Of a DNA stretch of 21,155 nt, positions 15,530-21,155 are shown one piece after another. The notes under the pieces were generated by a model that worked only from the letters and a program-made list of their open reading frames with translations, did no database searches and was not told where the DNA came from. This stretch comes from CAWUIO01 sp963922455 (GTDB lineage Bacteria > Bacteroidota > Bacteroidia > Cytophagales > Microscillaceae), in contig CAWUIO010000110.1 of the NCBI GenBank assembly GCA_963922455.1, positions 1 to 21,155 on the forward strand, given 5' to 3'. The position numbers and the translations under genes are program-made. Within the stretch, counting starts at the first letter, position 1. Every line of letters begins with the position of its first letter.

Positions 15530-18041
15530 AGTTTGGGCTTCCTGTACCGCCGTGGTTAAAGTTGTCACTCGAGTATATCCCTAACTCGGTGGCCAAGAGT
15601 ACTTCATCGCGGTTGTCAGGATTGTATAAGGCCCAGCGTACCGGAATATCGGGCAAATCCCCTTCTTTATTATTCCAGTTGGTGCCCCCATTGCTTGTTT
15701 CCCAAACGGAGTTAACCCCATAATTAAAAAAGGTGACCAATAATTCATTATCATTATCCCCAATGTCAATGCAAGAAATAGAACCGATGGTGGGGGTGCT
15801 ATTCATTTGGACAGTGGTAGGAGTAGCCGTATTGGCATTGTCTACCTGATACAAAGTACCATCACTTCCCCCTAAAAATAAGCGATGGGCTGTGTGGGGA
15901 GAAGCTTTTAGCGCGGTAATATCAGGGGGGAGAGTACCTGCAAAATTGATATTGATATTCGTGTGGGTATTGCTCCCTCCAATATCCGAAATTCGGGAGA
16001 TGGAATTGCTACTTCCTAAATTGGCGTAGAGGATATTGGCACCATCATCATACTCAGAAGGGTTTATAAAAAGCCCATTGTTAATATCATTATGTACTTC
16101 GGTATACGTTTCCCCTCCATCAGAAGAGACGAAGTATATATTACGGATATACGATGTGATGCGAATGTCGGAGTTGTCTTGATCGAAGTGACAAAAGCCT
16201 CCATCGCCTCCGCTAACATCCAAAGATGCGCTTACGAGCCCACTACTAAACTGCTGCGTGCCATTGTCTTGAGAACCTGCCAGAAAAATGCCCCCTCCTG
16301 CAATATTGGCGGCATCGGCCGCATAAAATTGGGTTACATTATAATGATTGTTCCGATTGGCAAATAAAGGAGCCGAAGCACTCCCCAGGTCGTCCGAATA
16401 GCTAACCCCGCCATCGCTACCAATGATGGCTTCATCATTATGATTGGGCCGGTACACGATTTGGTGAGCATCAGCGTGTACATAGGGGTGGCAATTACCC
16501 GTCCAATAGGAAATCGGGGAAAACGTCACATTGCCCACCGTGGCATTGGTAGCATTGGTACTTTGGTGCAGGGAAATACCCCCCAGGGTAAGCCGGGCGG
16601 GGTCGGTGGGGTGTACCGCCATAATTAAATCGTAAAAGGCTTGCCCCCGGGTAAAATGATCGGTGGTGGCACTACAGCTAATAGAATTCAAGTAATTGGG
16701 TATACTCATATCCTCCCAAGTAGGTATGGCTTGAGTAGCATTCAGGGTGCGCTTAAGCCAAGCGACATCTTGGCTAGGTGTCGTGGGGGCCGAATTTCGG
16801 GCCACGGCATACACCACATCCGGATCGCTGGGCGAACAGGCCAGCTCGACCCGCCAAGCATTGTTTTGAGTGCTAAAATCAACGAGGGTCCAGGAGCCCC
16901 CCAAGCCGGTGGCAGAGTAGGCAATGACCCCTCCTCCCGCGAGGTTAGAATTTTCTCGGGTACCTACCCATATTCGGTTATTGGCATCCAGTTCCAGGTC
17001 GGCTGGTTCGTAGGGGCGAAAACCATCTGGGGAAGTAGGCAGTACCTGGGAAAAATTTACCCCGCCATCGGTGGAACGGTACAAACCTACCGCTTCGGTA
17101 AAGGTGCCCAATAGAAACCGACGGCCCACCGCAACGAAGAGGGCACTGTTTCCTCCCCCTTCATCACGCACGATGATATCATTGACGTAGTGAAACTGGG
17201 CATCGGTGTTAAAAAAACCATTGGCGGTGCTTAGGTGGGTCCACGTAGTTCCCGCATCGGTCGTTTTCCAGAGCCCTGCTCCTCGCGTAGAACTGGAAGA
17301 GCTAGTAGTAAAGCTCTCTCCCGTACCAAGATACCAGGTATTGTCATTATTGGGGTCGGCGGCTAAGGCAGTGATAGAAATATTGTCCCACAAGTCATTT
17401 ACTTTGGTCCATAGGGTATCGATCGTGATGTTTTGGGTATACCAAAGCCCTCCCTGGATTCCGCCGGCCCATACTTTTCTGTCGGCCCCATCGGTGGGGT
17501 CAAAGAGCAAGGCCCGGGTGCGGCCTCCAATATTGTTGGGGCCCCGCTCTTGCCAGGTAATGCCCCCAATAGCGGCTTTGGTTTCGGTAGTGAGCGACTG
17601 GGCTTTTAAGCTATGGAGTTTGCGCTCGTGGGGTACATACCCTAAGCGAGGGTCTAAGGTTCGTAAATAATCCTGTTCGGCCGCCAAATCGGGGCGGTCG
17701 GGTTTGGGGATAGTTTTCCATTCGTCGTAGCTCAAGTGCTTATTTTGGCCATATGGGTGGGAAGCCAAAAAGGCCCGAAAAGCTTGCCGGGCTTGAACTT
17801 TTCTCAAACTATCAGAGAGTTCGGCTAGTTTTTTTGGCTGAGATGCTTTTTTTCTTACGTCATCTGCGTGATGGGGTAGCGTAGTTTTTGATAATACCGG
17901 AGGCTTTTCAAGCGGGGGTGGGGCTTGCGGAGACTTGCCAACATGGAGGGGTTTGTATAAAGCCCAGAAACCTAGCATAATACATCCGGCCAGAAAGCCC
18001 AATCCTATACTGAGCTTACTTTTTTTATTGATTCGGTGCAT
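15489..18041 (-). CDS. N-terminal part of a frameshifted T9SS-exported BNR/PKD protein
   Basis: An 850-residue open frame whose last 13 or so residues are aberrant because of the frameshift. A membrane anchor or signal lies at residues ~10-30 (GLGFLAGCIMLGFWALY), followed by a Pro/Lys-rich linker. Around residues 165-175 is the GPNNIGGRTRA motif common in large Bacteroidota secreted proteins. BNR/Asp-box repeats (sortilin/VPS10-like propeller) follow: TTDAGTTW near 262, STDGGVNF near 326, SSDGGETY near 644 and TSNGGTNW near 786. The intact gene would span 14000-18041 and encode about 1346 residues. Ligand or substrate is unknown; such propellers bind glycans or proteins. ATG 18041 is the only good start. 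Confidence 0.85.
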   Translation of the reverse strand: MHRINKKSKLSIGLGFLAGCIMLGFWALYKPLHVGKSPQAPPPLEKPPVLSKTTLPHHADDVRKKASQPKKLAELSDSLRKVQARQAFRAFLASHPYGQNKHLSYDEWKTIPKPDRPDLAAEQDYLRTLDPRLGYVPHERKLHSLKAQSLTTETKAAIGGITWQERGPNNIGGRTRALLFDPTDGADRKVWAGGIQGGLWYTQNITIDTLWTKVNDLWDNISITALAADPNNDNTWYLGTGESFTTSSSSSTRGAGLWKTTDAGTTWTHLSTANGFFNTDAQFHYVNDIIVRDEGGGNSALFVAVGRRFLLGTFTEAVGLYRSTDGGVNFSQVLPTSPDGFRPYEPADLELDANNRIWVGTRENSNLAGGGVIAYSATGLGGSWTLVDFSTQNNAWRVELACSPSDPDVVYAVARNSAPTTPSQDVAWLKRTLNATQAIPTWEDMSIPNYLNSISCSATTDHFTRGQAFYDLIMAVHPTDPARLTLGGISLHQSTNATNATVGNVTFSPISYWTGNCHPYVHADAHQIVYRPNHNDEAIIGSDGGVSYSDDLGSASAPLFANRNNHYNVTQFYAADAANIAGGGIFLAGSQDNGTQQFSSGLVSASLDVSGGDGGFCHFDQDNSDIRITSYIRNIYFVSSDGGETYTEVHNDINNGLFINPSEYDDGANILYANLGSSNSISRISDIGGSNTHTNININFAGTLPPDITALKASPHTAHRLFLGGSDGTLYQVDNANTATPTTVQMNSTPTIGSISCIDIGDNDNELLVTFFNYGVNSVWETSNGGTNWNNKEGDLPDIPVRWALYNPDNRDEVLLATELGIYSSDNFNHGGTGSPNWGGIQYRLGQCTL
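15523..15529 (-). other. G7 homopolymer frameshift junction
   Basis: Seven C on the plus strand (seven G in the gene). With six G the codons read AAC TGG GGG GTA TCC AAT, joining the two frames as PNWGVSNTGLASV without a stop. The seventh G causes the +1 shift, and the upstream frame then ends at 15489. The cause may be a sequencing or assembly error, phase variation by slippage, a true mutation, or programmed transcriptional slippage. Confidence 0.8.
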
Positions 18042-18152
18042 GGTAGAAGAGATATAAAGTAAAAAATTGCTATTAAAAAATTGTTATGTCATAAGGTCTT
18101 CTATGCAATCCCACGGCTTTGATATGTCGTATAATTCCTGTGTTAAAGGTGA
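18042..18152. other. Intergenic region upstream of the T9SS gene
   Basis: About 110 bp between the start of the T9SS gene and repeat copy 6. It is AT-rich near the gene and presumably contains its promoter, but no Bacteroidota promoter pair was recognised. Confidence 0.3.
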
Positions 18153-18285
18153 GGGGCTGCCCTTTTGGGGCCTAAACCTCCCCGCAAGCGGCCCTATTAG
18201 CCCCCAAAAGGTCGGGCTTTCGCTACTCGCTGCCTTTCCCCGCCAGGCCCAAACGAGCTCAGACAGGCCGCTCTATCCCTCAGCC
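18153..18285 (-). repeat. Interspersed palindromic repeat, copy 6 (subtype II)
   Basis: A full copy on the minus strand. Its variable part carries its own perfect hairpin, ccttttgggg at 18161-18170 with ccccaaaagg at 18202-18211. The central block agcgagtagcgaaagcccga and the left block are well kept. It is the only copy placed upstream of a gene start rather than close to a stop. Confidence 0.88.
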
Positions 18286-18334
18286 AAAAACTAGGAACCA
18301 TGCTAAGTTACTATTTGCATTTTGGGCAATATCT

Positions 18335-18610
18335 TTAATAAGTGGCCTTAGAATATTGTGTCATGTTTCTTTTGAAAAAAAATATTTGCCGATTGGAGGA
18401 GGCTAGGACTTCCATCCTGCCTGGGCATAAAAATTTCTTGGCAACTCTCCCCGCTCGAAGCACGAGGCCAAAATTATAGAAGGTGCAGATGTCGTCGAAG
18501 GAGGCAAGGAAAGCTAGGCTTTCTTTCATCTGCCGCTTGTATCCAGCAATCATCATGTAGTACCTCCTTGCTAGATGGGACACCCTATCCAACTCACTAG
18601 ACGCAGCCAA
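18335..18610 (-). pseudogene. Unrecognised small ORF, possibly a gene remnant
   Basis: A 91-residue frame that starts at TTG 18610, or a few codons upstream at a GTG. The product is rich in Lys, Arg, Phe and Tyr, with ARRYYMMIAGYKRQ, SLAFLASFDDICTFYNFG and AGRVAKKFLCPGRME. It could be a remnant of a transposase or another conserved gene, or a real small protein; I recognise no family. It has no signal peptide, no membrane segment and no clear ribosome binding site, and it stands alone between repeat copy 6 and the toxin-antitoxin pair. Confidence 0.3.
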
Positions 18611-18764
18611 GCATTCCGGGGCCGAAAATTGGCCACCTACTCAAGGCCGGGGAAAAACCACCCTTGGATAGCTATTTTCACTCAAATTATGTATTTTTAG
18701 AAGTGAGGAACGAAATACTGGGGCAGGAATGTTATTTAATGATATCTAAAATCAACAATTTAAT
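18611..18764. other. Intergenic region upstream of the toxin-antitoxin operon
   Basis: About 150 bp, AT-rich towards the operon, presumably holding its promoter. No repeat copy and no credible ORF is present. Confidence 0.35.
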
Positions 18765-18776
18765 CATACGCGTATG
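18765..18776. promoter_or_regulatory. 12-bp perfect palindrome over the antitoxin start codon
   Basis: catacgcgtatg is its own reverse complement, and its last three bases are the start codon of the antitoxin. Type II toxin-antitoxin operons are commonly autorepressed by antitoxin or toxin-antitoxin binding to palindromes at the promoter or start. This makes it a plausible operator, although a 12-bp palindrome could also arise by chance. Confidence 0.45.
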
Positions 18777-19007
18777 CAAGCGATTGCCGCCACAGGCAAA
18801 GTAGACGAAAATGGGGTGCTTCACTTAGATCAACCCTTACAATTAAAAGACTCCGAAGTCAAAGTCCTGATCTTAGTTCCCGAAAGCGAGCTCAGTGAAG
18901 AAGCCTGGCTTGGTTCTATAGCCGCCAATCCTGTCTTTGGATTCTTGGCCGATGAAGAAGAAGACCTGTACAGCCTCGATGACGGGCAAGCCTTTGAAGT
19001 CACGTGA
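18774..19007 (+). CDS. Antitoxin of a MazF/PemK-type toxin-antitoxin pair
   Basis: A 77-residue acidic protein. The N-terminal half has a small beta-rich pattern (AIAATGKVDENGVLHLDQPL, VKVLILVPE). The C-terminal half, with EAWLGSIAANPVFGFLADEE and DLYSLDDGQAFEV, is a common tail of antitoxins paired with PemK/MazF toxins, for example in cyanobacteria and Bacteroidota. It should neutralise the toxin by binding it and repress the operon. The stop codon overlaps the toxin GTG start by 4 bp. The ATG at 18774 lies inside a perfect palindrome. The role call rests mainly on its toxin partner and the tail motif. Confidence 0.85.
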   Translation: MQAIAATGKVDENGVLHLDQPLQLKDSEVKVLILVPESELSEEAWLGSIAANPVFGFLADEEEDLYSLDDGQAFEVT

Positions 19008-19342
19008 GAAACAAGATAGTACTCGTTCCCTTTCCCTTCGATAACTTAAAGACGGTCAAGGTCCGCCCGGCCTTGTGCCTCAGCGAGGCCATTAGTCCTT
19101 ACCAACACCTTGTGATTGCTTTCATCACCAGCCGGATTGAAATAGCCAGCGAAGCGAGCGACCTCCTGATTTTAGAATCAGACCCCGATTTTGAGCAAAC
19201 CGGACTGATTAAAGATTCGGCTATCCGGTTTCATCGCTTGGTAACTATTCCTACCCACATGATTCGTCGGGAGTTGGGGTATTTGCCTGAGTCTTACCAA
19301 AAGCAACTCAAAGAAAAATTAAAAAATCTCTTAGACCTATAA
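19004..19342 (+). CDS. MazF/PemK-family toxin (endoribonuclease)
   Basis: A 112-residue protein with the opening signature of the family: NKIVLVPFPFDNLKTVKVRPALCLSE, in which the FPF and K-x-RPAL residues shape the RNA-binding and catalytic pocket. The middle carries VIAFITSRIE and the C-terminal part a SAIRFHRLVTIPTHMI strand. MazF-type toxins cut mRNA at specific short sequences and halt growth. The start is GTG 19004, overlapping the antitoxin stop (GTGA), a typical translational coupling. Active-site residues appear intact, so the toxin is probably functional. Confidence 0.9.
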   Translation: MRNKIVLVPFPFDNLKTVKVRPALCLSEAISPYQHLVIAFITSRIEIASEASDLLILESDPDFEQTGLIKDSAIRFHRLVTIPTHMIRRELGYLPESYQKQLKEKLKNLLDL

Positions 19343-19385
19343 GAGAATGGCACCGTGGGAAACATAAAAGTAAAAAAACATCTCT

Positions 19386-19521
19386 TTGGCTGAGGGATAG
19401 AACGGCCTGTCTGAGCTCGTGCCGGCCTTGCGGGGAAAGGCAGCGAGTAGTGATAGCCCGACCCCGCCCCAGCACAAAGGCCCAAAGAATTACCTCATAA
19501 AAAAAAGGCGGGGGCAGCCCC
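19386..19521 (+). repeat. Interspersed palindromic repeat, copy 7 (subtype II)
   Basis: A full copy with a left block near ttggctgagggatagaacgg, a subtype II arm gtgccggccttgcggggaaa, central block agcgagtagtgatagcccga and right end ggggcagcccc. It sits 43 bp after the toxin stop and 23 bp before the next gene's ATG. An open frame runs through it into that gene from GTG 19419, but this is repeat-derived. Confidence 0.88.
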
Positions 19522-19544
19522 ACCAAACATTTAGGCCCAGACCC

Positions 19545-20879
19545 ATGAGCAAAACCAAGGAAACCAAGCAAAAAAAAGAGCCAATTGGAGAAACGGATAC
19601 CGTTTATCAGCCTACCTTGCATCCTCAAAATACATTGTTGCAGCTTCAAGGGCAAGCCAGTCGGCAAATGCAGCAACCTGCCCCAGGGAATGCCCCAGCA
19701 CAAATACGTGCCTTGATTGCCGAGAAAAAGTACCACGAGGCCTTAGACAAAATTGCTCAAATGAAAGGGTTTAGCCTCCAAGGGATGCAGATCCATTTTG
19801 TGGAAGAACCGGAAAGCACGTGGGGCCCGATGAAATTTTCCATGCCCATTGCTAGTTTTCAAAAACCACTCGCGGAGCTGGTCCGTACAGTCGCAGAGCA
19901 TGCGTACCGGGCTCAGCTACTTGCCAAGTTTGATAATTTTCAGAGTTCAAAAACGCCAGACAAAGGCAAGCTACTTACCGATGAGGAATTTGAAAGCAAG
20001 GGGGCAGGCTACACTACCTGCGGAGATACTTTGATTGAAATACATGAGCAGTTAAACCTGGACCAAAGCTTCCAAATCAAGGAATTTCTAAGCAAGGACT
20101 TGCAGAGCCGGGCCCGGGCCATCCAGCCCATGAATTTCCACGAACAAAAGGAGGAAAAGCGTATCGAGGACTTGGGCGATGCTTGGAATGACCCCATCCA
20201 GAAACCTGGTCAAAGACCCAAACCCGGAGATATTTTGATTTTGGACAAACAAGGGGGGAGAAGCCTGGCCGGGATGGCAAAGTATGACAATAGTTACCTC
20301 CTTCATCGGAGGTTGCAAGAATACTTTTGGAATATCAATCAGCAAGAAGGACTCGTTAAAGAAGCCCAAAGACAAGTAGACATAGCCACTAGAATTTTGG
20401 GGCTAGTGCAAAGCCAGGAAAATGCAAGCTTGCAAGACAAAGCCCGCTTGGCCCTAAACCAAGCCTACCAAGATTTGAAACAAACGCAGGCAGATTTAGA
20501 AAAAGCCAAGCAAGTTCCCTCCCAATTTAGAGGGGTGGGAGACCTAGCCGAGTACCAAGGCGATCTGGACGCCATTTTGGAAAAAATCCGGGAAAAAGAT
20601 AGGAAAACCGAGTTTAATCGAGATTTTGCCCACGTTTGCTATCTCAAAGAAATCAGAAAACCGGCTCCCTATGCCCCCGATGCAGGCTTAGAAATATGGG
20701 AGACCTTTGATGGGGGACAAGGCCTGGGAAATGATGTGAAACCCGTAGTCCGTGAGTATAACCCCCGTACTAATGAGTTAAGCAATGAGATTGACGAACA
20801 GAGTGGGAAACTGCTTCACAATAAACCGGGCCGTTGGTTGAAGGTATGGATTGACTCAGGCAAGATATTAGATATATAA
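19545..20879 (+). CDS. Large protein with HPQNTL leader and possible cysteine-amidase core
   Basis: A 444-residue protein with no signal peptide and no recognised named family. A charged, low-complexity N-terminus (MSKTKETKQKKE) is followed at residue 26 by HPQNTLLQLQGQASRQMQ, also found in the next gene. A helical region then leads to TTC(159)GDTLIEIH, a KPGD(229)ILIL turn, a coiled-coil insert (~265-345), AH(363)VCYL and W(385)ETFDGGQG. The order Cys, GD, His and DGGQG resembles NlpC/P60- or CHAP-like amidases, with an unusually long stretch between GD and His. It could be a peptidoglycan hydrolase or effector; this is inference. The ATG at 19545 is preferred over GTG 19419, which lies inside repeat copy 7. 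The next gene follows after 107 bp. Confidence 0.6.
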   Translation: MSKTKETKQKKEPIGETDTVYQPTLHPQNTLLQLQGQASRQMQQPAPGNAPAQIRALIAEKKYHEALDKIAQMKGFSLQGMQIHFVEEPESTWGPMKFSMPIASFQKPLAELVRTVAEHAYRAQLLAKFDNFQSSKTPDKGKLLTDEEFESKGAGYTTCGDTLIEIHEQLNLDQSFQIKEFLSKDLQSRARAIQPMNFHEQKEEKRIEDLGDAWNDPIQKPGQRPKPGDILILDKQGGRSLAGMAKYDNSYLLHRRLQEYFWNINQQEGLVKEAQRQVDIATRILGLVQSQENASLQDKARLALNQAYQDLKQTQADLEKAKQVPSQFRGVGDLAEYQGDLDAILEKIREKDRKTEFNRDFAHVCYLKEIRKPAPYAPDAGLEIWETFDGGQGLGNDVKPVVREYNPRTNELSNEIDEQSGKLLHNKPGRWLKVWIDSGKILDI

Positions 20880-20986
20880 AGCCAAAAGAAACAGCTTTTT
20901 TAGTAGAAGACCGGAGTATGAATCCTGAGAATTAATTAGTAAATTTAGGTTGTTTATTTTTTAGTAGATCCTCAAATGTGTACGCT

Positions 20987-21155
20987 ATGTTTACCAAAAT
21001 AAGCCAAAAAGCCCAGACCAACCTACAGAATACTGAGGCCCAAGTTCAAGTTAGGATGCACCCGCAAAATACCTTGGCGACCATGCAAAGACAAGCCATA
21101 GCCCAGATGCAGGAAGAAGAGGAAGAAATGATGATGAAGCAGAACCCGGCCCAAA
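20987..21155 (+). CDS. Partial gene sharing the HPQNTL N-terminal motif
   Basis: A frame opening at ATG 20987 and running off the window (56 codons visible). The product has HPQNTLATMQRQAIAQMQ at residue 25, matching the leader motif of the upstream protein in both sequence and position, followed by a very acidic run (EEEEEMMM). No other domain is visible yet. It is the second member of a paired family and is probably in the same unit as the upstream gene, although a 107-bp gap separates them. The partner domain lies outside the window. Confidence 0.6.
   Translation, partial: MFTKISQKAQTNLQNTEAQVQVRMHPQNTLATMQRQAIAQMQEEEEEMMMKQNPAQ

Noticed and set aside
16641..17114. 157-residue plus-strand ORF within the T9SS gene
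   Set aside because: It is antisense to clear BNR-repeat coding sequence, and its low-complexity Gly/Arg/Pro product has no known domain.
18335..18610. An intact insertion sequence
   Set aside because: No transposase catalytic residues, no terminal inverted repeats and no target duplication are visible; only a short frame of unknown origin.
1..19521. The repeated sequences as a CRISPR array
   Set aside because: The copies are kilobases apart, in both orientations and between genes, with no regular spacers.
19419..19544. GTG extension of the HPQNTL protein
   Set aside because: The extra codons lie inside repeat copy 7, so they are repeat-derived; the ATG at 19545 is preferred.

Overview
The window looks like a piece of a Bacteroidota chromosome, probably from the Saprospiria (Saprospira-like). 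Three things point that way: a large secreted protein ending in a type IX secretion (T9SS) type A sorting domain; lipoproteins whose lipobox cysteine is followed by an acidic stretch like the Bacteroidota surface-export signal; and families typical of the phylum (DUF6157, a DUF6268-like barrel, MacB/FtsX-type permeases). The order-level guess rests on remembered similarity of the interspersed repeats and was not searched. No rRNA, tRNA, CRISPR array or intact insertion sequence was found.

Layout. 1-478: no gene, two copies of an interspersed palindromic repeat. 479-4243: a HAD nucleotidase (+) converges on a two-gene minus-strand unit, a secreted S9 prolyl-oligopeptidase-type peptidase followed after 1 bp by an alpha/beta hydrolase with an odd nucleophile elbow. 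4483-6909: an AraC-type regulator, then a tightly packed DUF6157 / AHSA1-type SRPBCC / GNAT unit. 7281-9710: a MacB/FtsX-type ABC permease without an adjacent ATPase. 10096-13689: an envelope cluster of two predicted surface lipoproteins (one made of three tandem lamin-tail-like repeats) and a DUF6268-like outer-membrane barrel. 14000-18041: a secreted BNR/PKD/T9SS protein of about 1346 residues on the minus strand, split by a +1 frameshift in a run of seven G. 18774-19342: a MazF/PemK toxin-antitoxin pair with a perfect 12-bp palindrome across the antitoxin start codon. 19545-21155: two consecutive genes whose products share the motif HPQNTL..(L/M)Q.QA..QMQ at residue 25/26. The first also carries a possible NlpC/P60- or CHAP-like cysteine-amidase core interrupted by a coiled coil; the second runs off the window.

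Seven copies of a repeat of about 130 bp lie between genes, several close to stop codons. They fall into two subtypes, and their internal stems are kept partly by G-T/G-U-tolerant changes. The repeat family and the paired HPQNTL proteins are the parts least explained by known families. The HPQNTL pair could be cargo or effectors of a secretion or contractile-injection system, but nothing inside the window proves this.
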